This document shows positions 1 to 9,324 of a stretch of 49,250 nucleotides of DNA, one piece after another. The notes under the pieces were generated by a model. The model had not been told where the DNA came from. It did no database searches and saw nothing but the letters and a program-made list of their open reading frames with translations. The translations under genes were made by a program, and so were the position numbers. The DNA is from Pseudomonadota bacterium (lineage in GTDB: Bacteria; Pseudomonadota; Gammaproteobacteria; Burkholderiales; Rhodocyclaceae). Position 1 is the stretch's first letter; each line of letters opens with the position of its first letter. The stretch is from positions 1 through 49,250 of the forward strand of contig JAKOTN010000099.1 in the NCBI GenBank assembly GCA_029776255.1, in the 5' to 3' direction.

Positions 1-1
1 G

Positions 2-175
2 TGCTTGTCGATGGAGTGGTTTCGGAATCGCGTCGAAGCGAAAACCGTCATTGATCAATGGCGGCACCACTACAATTACATCCGGCCTCATTCGAGTCTG
101 GGCAACCAGACGCCGATGGCCTTCAAGAAGTTGTGTCTTTCAACCACGAAACCGGAAGCCATTTTCCAGGAATGA
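2..175 (+). CDS. IS3-family transposase (OrfB) C-terminal end, cut by window start
   Basis: Frame 2 reads as the end of an IS3-family DDE transposase and stops at 173-175. It contains the typical block W-F-R-N-R-V-E-A-K followed by an R-H-H-Y-N-Y-I-R-P-H-S-S-L-G motif and N-Q-T-P, which is the end of the integrase core in IS3/IS2-type OrfB proteins. The start and most of the catalytic domain lie outside the window, so I cannot say whether the element is intact. A candidate terminal repeat follows directly downstream. Confidence 0.85.
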   Translation, partial: CLSMEWFRNRVEAKTVIDQWRHHYNYIRPHSSLGNQTPMAFKKLCLSTTKPEAIFQE

Positions 176-180
176 GTGGT

Positions 181-201
181 CCGAAAAAATCCGGCAGGTC
201 A
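181..201 (+). repeat. Probable right inverted repeat of the IS3-family element
   Basis: Read on the minus strand from 201 the sequence begins TGACCTGCCGGATTTTTTCGG. It starts with TG like IS3-family ends and lies a few bases past the transposase stop. The left end is not in the window, so pairing cannot be checked. The exact boundary is inferred. Confidence 0.5.
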
Positions 202-505
202 TTCCGAGCACGGTGGCATTTGATTCAGTGAGCCTATCGAATATATTCCTTCTGCCGAAGCTGGGACAAACTACTATTGCTGTCAAATCGGGCAGGCAGT
301 AGCTGCCTGACTCACATTCATGCCCTTGCCGATTCCCGGGGCAATCCACCCCAGCCTTGCGTATGGCGGCGGGTTTGTACGGTTACACGGCAAGAATTGG
401 CGGAGGAGTTTGCTTGCCAATGATTTGTGGCAGGCCAAGCAATATTGGCCAGTGGAAAGAGTGAGGCGCGTTGTCGGCATGAAATTGCCGAACAGCGTTA
501 CAATA
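202..505. other. Intergenic stretch without a recognisable gene
   Basis: No reading frame here resembles a protein I know. The only clear structure is a perfect 7-bp palindrome with a 3-nt centre at 293-309 (CAGGCAG, TAG, CTGCCTG), which could form a small hairpin. It has no T-tract, so it does not look like a terminator. Confidence 0.4.
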
Positions 506-532
506 TTAAAAATAAACAGCACTTTAGTGCTG
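506..532 (-). terminator. Rho-independent terminator of tRNA-Leu
   Basis: On the minus strand the hairpin CAGCACTAAAGTGCTG (517-532) is followed by a T-rich run at 508-516. Its first arm starts within the CCA end of the tRNA gene (531-533), so hairpin and mature 3' end share bases. Confidence 0.75.
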
Positions 533-828
533 GTGCCTGGGACGGGAATCGAACCCGTAAGGCTTGCGCCGAGGGATTTTCGTCACACATCGGCTTTCGC
601 CGCCAGCCGCTGCTGTTCGTGCGCTGGACTATGCCTTCACCGTGGCGCCACGCGCTGTAGGTGCCCCCCGTCTAGTCTCTACACCTTCCTCTCGCGAGGC
701 TCGGCTCGGCGTTGCCTCGGCCCAAAGGCCAGGGGTTTCGCCGAATTTGAGGGGATTCACGCGGGCGCTTTCGCTTCCCGGTGCTCAATGTTCAAGTCCC
801 TTGTGTCTACCAATTTCACCACCCAGGC
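531..828 (-). tRNA. tRNA-Leu(UAA), interrupted by a group I intron
   Basis: The 5' exon is 794-828 (35 nt, starting GCCTGGG and ending GGGACTT). The 3' exon is 531-580 (50 nt, starting AAAATCCC, with T-arm GGGTTCGATTCCC, acceptor CCCAGGC, A and an encoded CCA). Joined, they give a normal 85-nt class II tRNA with anticodon stem AGGGA/TCCCT and loop CTTAAAA, so the anticodon is UAA. The exons are separated by 213 nt placed after U34, the first anticodon base. This is the position used by group I introns of cyanobacterial and plastid tRNA-Leu(UAA). The gene ends in a terminator at its CCA, and a promoter lies at 842-870. Confidence 0.93.
581..793 (-). ncRNA. Group I intron (IC3-like) in tRNA-Leu(UAA)
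   Basis: The intron is 213 nt, is preceded by the exon U34 and ends in G (base 581), as group I introns do. Core pieces can be read in order on the minus strand. They are a guide-like TTGAGC near 783-788; a P2 hairpin closed by GAAA (763-780); a P-like AAATTCGGCGAAACC (about 734-748); a Q-like GAGGCAACGCCGAGCC (703-718); an R-like GGTGTAGAGACTAGACGG (668-685); an S-like GAAGGCATAGTCC (626-638); and a P9-type hairpin GGC-GAAA-GCC near the 3' end. The P, Q and R blocks resemble those I recall from cyanobacterial tRNA-Leu introns. There is no room for a homing endonuclease. Self-splicing is inferred, not shown. Confidence 0.9.
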
Positions 829-841
829 AGCGAATCCTTGG

Positions 842-870
842 ATTTTACCTCAGTGCGCGCAACGCGTAAA
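842..870 (-). promoter_or_regulatory. Putative sigma-70 promoter of tRNA-Leu
   Basis: Minus strand: -35 TTTACG (865-870), 17-bp spacer, -10 TAAAAT (842-847). The mature tRNA begins 13 bases after the -10 box. Confidence 0.6.
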
Positions 871-930
871 ATGCGCGGAATATTTTGGATTTGCGTTGGG
901 CCTCGATTTAAGTTGCCCCACCTTGCTGTC

Positions 931-960
931 GTGCGGGTTCGATCCCGGCTCTGGGCACCA
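931..960 (+). pseudogene. tRNA 3'-end fragment (T-arm, acceptor strand and CCA)
   Basis: The sequence has a T-arm-like GCGGGTTCGATCCCGGC with one mismatched pair, then CTCTGGGC and ACCA, as at the 3' end of a plus-strand tRNA. No matching 5' acceptor strand is seen upstream, so it is a fragment, not a gene. It differs from the neighbouring tRNA-Leu 3' end. It may be a remnant of an integration site or of a deleted tRNA. Confidence 0.5.
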
Positions 961-1028
961 ATGGCGTGACACGTTTTTCTCGCTCATGTCCGCTCGGTTC
1001 ACTCATATTTGAAAACTGCGGGTCCCGG

Positions 1029-2611
<1,583 letters not shown>

Positions 2612-2617
2612 GCGGCC

Positions 2618-3472
2618 ATGGAAACCTCCGGGAGTTTGGTTGAAATCGGTGCCAATCGTTGTTTCGGTGGCTGGCATCGGCGTTTTCGTCACCATTCGGC
2701 GACCTTGCGCTGCGAGATGGTCTTTGCCGTTTATCTGCCGCCCCAGGCGGCGGATGGCCCGGTGCCGGCCCTGTATTGGCTGTCTGGTCTGACGTGCACC
2801 GACGAGAACTTCATGCAGAAAGCCGGGGCGCAGCGGGTCGCCGCCGAACTTGGCATCGCCATCGTCGCGCCTGACACCAGTCCGCGCGGTGCCGATGTGC
2901 CGGGCGATCCGGATGGGGCCTGGGATTTCGGTCACGGCGCCGGTTTTTATCTGAACGCGACGCAGGCGCCGTGGGCCACGCATTACCGGATGCACGATTA
3001 CGTGGTGCATGAACTGCCGGATCTGCTGGAGTCGCGGTTGCCGATCGATTCGCGGCGCGCGATTAGTGGTCATTCGATGGGCGGACACGGGGCCTTGGTC
3101 TGTGCCTTGCGCAATCCGGGACGTTACCGTTCGTTATCGGCATTCGCACCGATCAGTCACCCTTCGGCCTGTCCTTGGGGGCAGAAGGCCTTCTCGCGCT
3201 ATCTCGGCGAAGAGCGCGACGCGTGGCGCGACTGGGATGCATGCGAGTTGATCGCCATGGCGCGTGAACGGCTGCCTGTGCTGGTCGATCAGGGCGAGGC
3301 CGACGGCTTTCTCGCCGAGCAATTGCATCCGCAAGCATTGCGACAGGCTTGTGCCGCCGCCGGCCATCCGCTGGAACTGCGGTTACATTCGGGTTACGAC
3401 CACAGCTATTATTTCATCGCCAGTTTCATCGAGGACCATCTGCGTCATCACGCCACCGCGCTGGCTGCCTGA
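2618..3472 (+). CDS. fghA: S-formylglutathione hydrolase
   Basis: The 284-residue esterase-D-type alpha/beta hydrolase releases formate and glutathione from S-formylglutathione. The nucleophile elbow G-H-S-M-G-G puts the serine at residue 153. The later acid loop V-D-Q-G-E-A-D and G-Y-D-H-S-Y-Y-F give the Asp and His of the triad, and [12 protein letters not shown] near residue 54 is a family signature. The start lies six bases after the frmA stop. The two genes catalyse successive steps and are probably one transcript. Confidence 0.95.
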   Translation: METSGSLVEIGANRCFGGWHRRFRHHSATLRCEMVFAVYLPPQAADGPVPALYWLSGLTCTDENFMQKAGAQRVAAELGIAIVAPDTSPRGADVPGDPDGAWDFGHGAGFYLNATQAPWATHYRMHDYVVHELPDLLESRLPIDSRRAISGHSMGGHGALVCALRNPGRYRSLSAFAPISHPSACPWGQKAFSRYLGEERDAWRDWDACELIAMARERLPVLVDQGEADGFLAEQLHPQALRQACAAAGHPLELRLHSGYDHSYYFIASFIEDHLRHHATALAA

Positions 3473-3506
3473 AGTCGGTGGATTTTATCGTTTGCGGATC
3501 GGTCGT

Positions 3507-5450
3507 TCATCCGCCAACAGCGACGACGCGATTGCGGCCACCGACCTTTGCTTGGTACAGCGCGGCGTCGGCGGCTTGCAGCAAGGCGTGGCTGCTCGTT
3601 TCGTTACTACTCGGGCTGGCCACGCCGATACTCAGTCGGACCGGAATGATCCGCTCCTCCCAGCGAAAGACGTGGCGCTCAACCATGGCCCGAAAGCGCT
3701 CGGCGATTTGCCGCGCGGCGCGTGGTGTCGCGTTGGGTAGCACCGCCGCGAATTCTTCGCCGCCATAACGAAACAACAGGTCCTCGGAACGGGTGGCGTT
3801 TTTCAATAAATCGGCGAGTTCCCGCAGTACGGCGTCACCGGCGGCATGTCCGTAAGTGTCGTTGATCTGCTTGAAGTGGTCTATGTCCAGCATCAGGCAC
3901 GCAATCGGCAGCGCGTTCGATTGAGCGAACACCCATTCGGCGGCGAGAAAGTCGAGTCCGTGCCGGCGGTTGGGCAGTTGCGTCAACGTATCCGTCAAGG
4001 CTTCTTGCAACAGGCGTCGGTGAGCGACGGCAAACTCGTCCGTGGAGCGCACAATGTCACGTCGCTCACGCTGTATTTCCTCCCGTAACAGCAACATCCT
4101 GGCGGCGGTATTCAAACGAATGCGCAGGGTGTGCGTGCTCAGCGGCTTGATCAGCACATCGTCGGCGCCTGCTTCCATGGCTTCAGCTATCATGTTTTCG
4201 CTCGCCTCCGGCGCCAGCAACAAGGCGTAACACTCCTTACCGGCAGCTGTTTGCCGCAGAAGACGGCAGAAGGTCGCCGGATTCAAACCGGCCATGCCCA
4301 TGTCGGCGATGACGATAGAAGCCGGTTGCCGCAGCACCTGTCGCAGGGCCGCCGCGTCGTTGCCCATCGACTGGGCTTGGAATCCCATGCTATGGATCTG
4401 TTCGGTAAGCAGCTCCAACTCCGCTGCCGGAATGCCGAGCAGTTGTATCGCACGGCATGGCGCCAAAGCTGGAGAATCGGCACCTGCGGCGCTGGCGCGC
4501 TGATTCGGTGGGCCGGCGACCAGGATCTCGGCAAACGGCGGTAGATCTCGGGTGTGAACGTGCAAAACGGCTCCCCAATCCCGCCATCGGCGCACGATCC
4601 GATCGACAATTTCGCTCAACCCCTCGCCGCCAATGCCTAAACGCGCGGCCCGGGTCAGTAGACTCGGTAGAAGACGCCAGCGCGTTTCTTCGTCGGCCAT
4701 GCACACCTGACCGAGAGCGCTTGCCAAATGCAGCGATTGGGTCAAGGTCTGCAACCGCGAGCCATCCGGGAAGCCGGCACGGTCCGGATCTTCATGATGG
4801 TAGGCAGCCTGGATCAGCAGCTCCGGCAGACCCCATTCGGCGAGCATGGTCGCGCCGATTTGCAGGTGATCCATATCGAAAGCCTGCTGCTCGAGTTCCC
4901 GCATGTCTTGCGCGGCTTGCCGGGTCTTGAACAGCAAGGTCGTGTAGTCGTCGGGCAACAACGAGGCCAGAGCCAGTTCGCCAATGCGTGCCAGCAAGCC
5001 AACGGTGAAGATTTCCTCCGCTGACATTTGCGCAAAACGGGCCAACTCCTGACAAGCGATGGCAGTGGCCAGCGAGTGACCCCAGAACGCGCCGTAATCG
5101 AAGGCGGCGCACAATCCGCATTTGTTGTTGGACATGATCGACAGCCCGACGACCATGTCGCGTACCCGAAATGCGCCAAGGGCCACGATGGCCCGTTGCA
5201 GCGAAATAATAGGCCGCGTGCGTCCGAAGGTGGCGGCATTGGCAATTTTCAGCAGTCTCCCGGCGATTGCCGGGTCCGACTGAACGAGACGCACAAGTTC
5301 CTGCACCTGAAAGTCGTCCCGCTGCATCAGCTTGATGATTGCGACGGCAACGCCTTCCGGCGAGGGGAGTTTTCCTGTCGCTTTCAGCGACTTATAGCGA
5401 ACGGGGTCGACAAAGCGAATCACGCGTGCCTCATGGCCTGAGTCTTTCAC
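3507..5450 (-). CDS. HDOD - receiver - GGDEF diguanylate cyclase
   Basis: The protein has 647 residues from a GTG start at 5450; another GTG nine codons later is also possible. An N-terminal HDOD domain (about 25-225) is followed by a receiver-like domain (about 345-455, with a phosphoacceptor-like Asp in I-A-D-M-G-M). The C-terminal GGDEF domain carries an intact G-G-E-E-F at 563-567 and an R-S-E-D inhibitory-site motif five residues before it. It should therefore make cyclic di-GMP and be product-inhibited. Fusion of HDOD and GGDEF suggests that a signalling input controls second-messenger output. It is convergent with fghA and stands alone; no partner kinase is nearby. Confidence 0.9.
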   Translation of the reverse strand: MKDSGHEARVIRFVDPVRYKSLKATGKLPSPEGVAVAIIKLMQRDDFQVQELVRLVQSDPAIAGRLLKIANAATFGRTRPIISLQRAIVALGAFRVRDMVVGLSIMSNNKCGLCAAFDYGAFWGHSLATAIACQELARFAQMSAEEIFTVGLLARIGELALASLLPDDYTTLLFKTRQAAQDMRELEQQAFDMDHLQIGATMLAEWGLPELLIQAAYHHEDPDRAGFPDGSRLQTLTQSLHLASALGQVCMADEETRWRLLPSLLTRAARLGIGGEGLSEIVDRIVRRWRDWGAVLHVHTRDLPPFAEILVAGPPNQRASAAGADSPALAPCRAIQLLGIPAAELELLTEQIHSMGFQAQSMGNDAAALRQVLRQPASIVIADMGMAGLNPATFCRLLRQTAAGKECYALLLAPEASENMIAEAMEAGADDVLIKPLSTHTLRIRLNTAARMLLLREEIQRERRDIVRSTDEFAVAHRRLLQEALTDTLTQLPNRRHGLDFLAAEWVFAQSNALPIACLMLDIDHFKQINDTYGHAAGDAVLRELADLLKNATRSEDLLFRYGGEEFAAVLPNATPRAARQIAERFRAMVERHVFRWEERIIPVRLSIGVASPSSNETSSHALLQAADAALYQAKVGGRNRVVAVGG

Positions 5451-5928
5451 GGATTATGCGGCAAAATTCGATTTATTGTTAAAATATACTTATAACTTTC
5501 AGTTTTAAATATGTTATTTGTTTTGTGATCGGTGTTGTCGATGGTTCTTTTTGGTCGTTGCCGACCTGGAATGTGCGGCGCCTTTCAAAAACTGGAAGTG
5601 CGGGAATCGTGCCGCGGTCGCGGTGGGTGGCGCGGAATGCCGGTTTCGAGCGGTGAAATATTGCTGTAGAATTATTCGCTTTTCGTGCGCGGAACCGAGG
5701 CGAGAACATCTGTCCGGCAGGGTTCGCTGGTCCGCGAGTTGGTCGCGAAAGCTTTTGAAAACCGAAAGCCGTGCGACGTAGTCCCGATTCTGAACGTTAG
5801 TCTGTACAGCGCACGATGATCGCCGGTGTTTTCGATCAGGCTGACAGCAGAGCACCACCCGGCCGCGCTGGTTCCCTCGACCAAGCTCGGGTCCAGTTAC
5901 CTTTGAGCCCGTATCACAAGGATTGTTA
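5451..5928. other. Intergenic region upstream of tig, AT-rich at its left end
   Basis: Bases 5460-5525 are unusually AT-rich for this window and may hold the promoter of the minus-strand GGDEF gene. A weak plus-strand promoter candidate for tig is TTTCGA (5644-5649), 17 bp, TAGAAT (5667-5672). Frames in this stretch do not resemble proteins. No tRNA or strong hairpin was seen. Confidence 0.35.
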
Positions 5929-7257
5929 ATGGAAACGAACGCCGCTACCACTGACGCCGAAGCCGTCGTCGCAAATCCTCTTGAGCGCCGCCTAGACTTG
6001 TCGCTGGCCATCGCCGATGTTGACAAGGATGTTGAACAGCGCCTGAAGCGTTTGAGCAAGAACATGAAAATGCCGGGCTTTCGCCCAGGGAAAGTTCCCG
6101 CCCACATCATTCGTCAGCAGTACGGCGACGAGGCGCGTAACGAAGCGCTCAGCGAATCGCTTGGTCGCTTGTTCAGCGATGCGGTCACCGCACAAAAGTT
6201 ACGGGTTGCCGGGGCGCCGCGTATCGAGGTCAAGGAGGGTGACGGCAGTTCCGCTCACATGGAGTTCACAGCGGTCTTCGAGGTTTTCCCCGAGATTGTG
6301 CTTGGCGATCTGTCGGCGGTCGACATCGAGCGGCCGACTCTCGATGTCGGCGCGGCGGAGATTGATGGCACGATCGATATTCTGCGCAAGCAACGGGTGC
6401 GCTATGAACCCGTGGACCGCGCGGCGGCCAATGGCGATCGGGTGAGTATCGATTTTCTTGGCAAGAAGGATGGCGAACCCTTCGCCGGTGGCCAAGGCAA
6501 GGATTATCGTTTCGTGCTCGGCGAGGGAAGAATGCTTGCCGATTTCGAGAGCGCGGTGGTCGGAAATGCGGTGGGTGAGAGTTGCTCGTTCGAACTGACT
6601 TTTCCGGCGGACTATTTTTCGAAGGAACTTGCCGGCCAGACAGTGACGTTCGATGTGACGGTCAACGAAGTATGCGAGGCCAATCTCCCGGAAGTCGATG
6701 CCGATTTCGCGAAAGCCTTGGGCGTGCCGGATGGCGATCTCGTTAATATGCGTAACGAAATCGAAGAAAATCTCCGCCGAGAGGTCAAGAAGCGTCTGCA
6801 GGCCAAGCTGTCCGGGCAAGTGATGGATGTTTTGTTGCAAAACAATCCGATCGATTTGCCGGGTTCACTGGTCAACCGTGAAATCGAGCGCCTGATGCAA
6901 TCCGCGAAGCAAGATATGGAGCAGCGCGGCATGAAAGTCAAGGACATGCCGATGCAACCCGAGTGGTTCTCCGAACAGGCCAAACGGCGGGTCGCGCTGG
7001 GCTTGTTGTTTGCCGAGATCGTTAAAACCCACGAATTGCAGGCCAAGCCGGAGCAGGTGCGGGCATTGGTCCAGGAGGCGGCGCAAAGTTACGAACATCC
7101 GGAAGATGTCGTCCGTTGGTACTATGCACAGCCGGAGCGTCTGGACGAACTGGAGGGCGCGGTCGTCGAGTCGAATGTCGTCGATTGGGTGCTTGGGCAA
7201 GCGAGAGTGGTCGACAAACCGGTGGTGTTCGGCGAACTGATGGGGCATCAGTCCTGA
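5929..7257 (+). CDS. tig: Trigger factor, ribosome-associated chaperone and peptidyl-prolyl isomerase
   Basis: The 442-residue protein binds the ribosome exit tunnel and folds nascent chains. The ribosome-binding signature G-F-R-P-G-K-V-P is at about residues 45-52. The FKBP-type isomerase domain follows ([10 protein letters not shown], then F-A-G-G and the F-E-L-T-F-P-A-D-Y block), and then the helical C-terminal chaperone domain. Length is close to that of E. coli Tig. The ATG at 5929 has AAGGA six bases upstream and is preferred over a TTG two codons earlier. It starts the conserved tig-clpP-clpX-lon order. Confidence 0.96.
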   Translation: METNAATTDAEAVVANPLERRLDLSLAIADVDKDVEQRLKRLSKNMKMPGFRPGKVPAHIIRQQYGDEARNEALSESLGRLFSDAVTAQKLRVAGAPRIEVKEGDGSSAHMEFTAVFEVFPEIVLGDLSAVDIERPTLDVGAAEIDGTIDILRKQRVRYEPVDRAAANGDRVSIDFLGKKDGEPFAGGQGKDYRFVLGEGRMLADFESAVVGNAVGESCSFELTFPADYFSKELAGQTVTFDVTVNEVCEANLPEVDADFAKALGVPDGDLVNMRNEIEENLRREVKKRLQAKLSGQVMDVLLQNNPIDLPGSLVNREIERLMQSAKQDMEQRGMKVKDMPMQPEWFSEQAKRRVALGLLFAEIVKTHELQAKPEQVRALVQEAAQSYEHPEDVVRWYYAQPERLDELEGAVVESNVVDWVLGQARVVDKPVVFGELMGHQS

Positions 7258-7286
7258 GACGGCGAAATTCGCGAGAAGGAAACGCA

Positions 7287-7916
7287 ATGCACATTCAGCA
7301 CGACAACAACTGGAACCCGCAGGCCCTGGGCTTGGTGCCGATGGTGATCGAGCAAAGCGGTCGCGGCGAGCGGGCCTACGACATCTACTCGCGTTTGCTC
7401 AAGGAGCGCGTTGTTTTCCTGATCGGACCGGTCAACGACGTGACCGCCAATCTGGTGGTGGCGCAATTCCTCTTTCTGGAAGCGGAAAACCCGGATAAAG
7501 ATATTCATTTTTATATCAATTCCCCTGGAGGGTCCGTCTCGGCGGGTTTGTCGATTTACGACACCATGCAGTTCATCAAGCCGGACGTGTCAACACTGTG
7601 CATGGGGCAGGCGTGTTCGATGGGTGCGTTTCTACTTACCGCGGGAACCAAGGGCAAGCGTTTTGCGTTGCCGAATTCACGTCTGATGATTCATCAACCA
7701 ATGGGCGGTTTTCAGGGGCAGGCGTCGGATATCGCCATCCACGCACAGGAAATCCTCGCCCTGCGCGCCAGGCTTAACGAGTTGATGGCGCACCACACCG
7801 GACAGGCCATCGAACGCATCGAACGCGATACCGATCGCGACAATTTCCTTTCGGCACAGGAAGGCGTCGACTATGGTTTGATCGACAAGGTGTTGGCCAA
7901 TCGGGATGCGATCTAA
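7287..7916 (+). CDS. clpP: ATP-dependent Clp protease proteolytic subunit
   Basis: The 209-residue serine peptidase forms the tetradecameric chamber of ClpXP. The catalytic triad is readable: Ser111 in G-Q-A-C-S-M-G-A, His136 in L-M-I-H-Q-P-M-G, and Asp185 in the R-D-T-D-R-D block. These match E. coli numbering for the precursor, including a short N-terminal propeptide. GAAGGA precedes the ATG. The gene lies 29 bases after tig and 53 bases before clpX, its partner unfoldase. Confidence 0.97.
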   Translation: MHIQHDNNWNPQALGLVPMVIEQSGRGERAYDIYSRLLKERVVFLIGPVNDVTANLVVAQFLFLEAENPDKDIHFYINSPGGSVSAGLSIYDTMQFIKPDVSTLCMGQACSMGAFLLTAGTKGKRFALPNSRLMIHQPMGGFQGQASDIAIHAQEILALRARLNELMAHHTGQAIERIERDTDRDNFLSAQEGVDYGLIDKVLANRDAI

Positions 7917-7969
7917 TTGCGTATCGCGGCCGCGCGAGTGCGGCTTGACAGTGTGTGAGGTAGGTCGGA

Positions 7970-9241
7970 ATGTCGGATAAGAAAAGTGGCAGCGAAAAAT
8001 TGCTGTATTGCTCGTTTTGCGGCAAGAGTCAGCATGAGGTGAAAAAGTTGATCGCCGGACCATCGGTGTTCATCTGCGACGAATGCATCGAACTGTGCAA
8101 CGATATCGTTCGCGATGAAATTGCCAGCGATCAAGGTGTCAAGAGCGCCACCAACGATCTGCCCACGCCGAAGGAAATCGCGGCGCTGCTCGATCAATAC
8201 GTGATCGGACAGGAGCAGGCTAAACGCATACTCTCGGTGGCGGTATACAACCATTACAAACGCTTGCGCCATTACGGAAAATCCACTGAAGACGTGGAGT
8301 TGGCCAAGAGCAATATCCTGTTGATCGGTCCGACCGGGTCCGGCAAGACTCTGCTGGCGCAAACCTTGGCGCGCATGCTCGACGTGCCATTCGTCATGGC
8401 TGACGCGACCACATTGACCGAAGCGGGCTATGTGGGCGAGGATGTCGAAAACATCATCCAGAAGCTGCTGCAAAAAGCGGATTACGATACGGAAAAAGCG
8501 CAGCGCGGTATTGTTTACATTGACGAAATCGACAAGATTTCGCGCAAGTCGGACAACCCGTCGATTACCCGCGACGTATCGGGCGAGGGCGTGCAGCAGG
8601 CGCTGCTCAAGCTGATCGAGGGAACTGTCGCCTCCGTGCCGCCGCAAGGCGGGCGCAAGCACCCGAATCAGGATTTCGTTCAGGTCGACACCACCAACAT
8701 TCTGTTCATCTGTGGCGGTGCATTCGACGGTCTGGAAAAGGTGATCCGCAACCGCTCGGAAGGCGGCGGCATCGGCTTTGGCGCCGAGGTCAAGAGCAAA
8801 GCCAACAAAAAGGCGATTGGCGAAGTGCTCCGAGGCGTCGAACCGGAAGATCTGATCAAGTTTGGCTTGATTCCCGAGTTGATCGGGCGCTTGCCGGTGA
8901 TTGCCACACTGGAAGAGTTGTCGGTTGCCGCGCTGGTGCAGATTCTCGTCGAGCCGAAGAACGCGCTGGTCAAACAGTACCAAAAACTGTTCGGCATGGA
9001 AGGTGTGCAACTTGAAATACGCCCCGCCGCGATGATGGCCGTTGCCAGAAAGGCCCTGGAGCGCAAGACTGGCGCACGCGGTTTACGTTCGATACTCGAG
9101 GCGGTGCTGCTGGATACCATGTACGAACTTCCAGGGATGGAGAATGTCACAGAAGTGGTCATCGACGAGAACGTCATTGTCGGCGATGCCAAACCGATCC
9201 TGATCTACGCGGATCAACCGAAGGTTTCCGGCGGCAACTGA
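7970..9241 (+). CDS. clpX: ATP-dependent Clp protease ATP-binding subunit ClpX
   Basis: The 423-residue AAA+ unfoldase delivers substrates to ClpP. The N-terminal C4 zinc-binding domain (C-S-F-C-G-K at residue 14, then I-C-D-E-C) comes first. Walker A G-P-T-G-S-G-K-T is at 120-127, Walker B follows in I-V-Y-I-D-E-I-D-K, and the G-Y-V-G-E-D pore loop is intact. A P-E-L-I-G-R-L-P segment and the C-terminal small AAA domain complete the protein. Sequence and length are ordinary for the family. Confidence 0.97.
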   Translation: MSDKKSGSEKLLYCSFCGKSQHEVKKLIAGPSVFICDECIELCNDIVRDEIASDQGVKSATNDLPTPKEIAALLDQYVIGQEQAKRILSVAVYNHYKRLRHYGKSTEDVELAKSNILLIGPTGSGKTLLAQTLARMLDVPFVMADATTLTEAGYVGEDVENIIQKLLQKADYDTEKAQRGIVYIDEIDKISRKSDNPSITRDVSGEGVQQALLKLIEGTVASVPPQGGRKHPNQDFVQVDTTNILFICGGAFDGLEKVIRNRSEGGGIGFGAEVKSKANKKAIGEVLRGVEPEDLIKFGLIPELIGRLPVIATLEELSVAALVQILVEPKNALVKQYQKLFGMEGVQLEIRPAAMMAVARKALERKTGARGLRSILEAVLLDTMYELPGMENVTEVVIDENVIVGDAKPILIYADQPKVSGGN

Positions 9242-9262
9242 TGTGCTGGCCGCGGCGCGCGG

Positions 9263-9290
9263 CTTGAAATACGGGTTCATGCCTCCATCT
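9263..9290 (+). promoter_or_regulatory. Sigma-32 (heat-shock) promoter of lon
   Basis: CTTGAAA (9263-9269), a 13-bp spacer and CTCCATCT (9283-9290) match the RpoH consensus CTTGAAA / CCCCATNT at 14 of 14 specified positions except one. It lies about 35 bases before the lon ATG, and lon is a classic RpoH target. Confidence 0.75.
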
Positions 9291-9302
9291 GGAAGCATGA
9301 AC
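9275..9302. repeat. Perfect 8-bp inverted repeat over the lon promoter
   Basis: GTTCATGC (9275-9282) and GCATGAAC (9295-9302) are exact inverted copies 12 bases apart. The repeat brackets the -10 element, and the predicted start of transcription falls in its right arm. A protein operator is therefore more likely than an RNA hairpin. Confidence 0.6.
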
Positions 9303-9324
9303 TTTTACTTAAAGGGCACAATCG

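Noticed and set aside
581-793. Homing endonuclease or other protein coded in the tRNA-Leu intron
   Set aside because: The intron is only 213 nt and no frame inside it is long enough or recognisable.
320-1012. Plus-strand 230-codon frame across the tRNA-Leu region
   Set aside because: It runs antisense through both tRNA exons and the intron; no protein similarity.
7917-7969. Possible heat-shock promoter between clpP and clpX (CTTGACA)
   Set aside because: No matching -10 element at the right distance.
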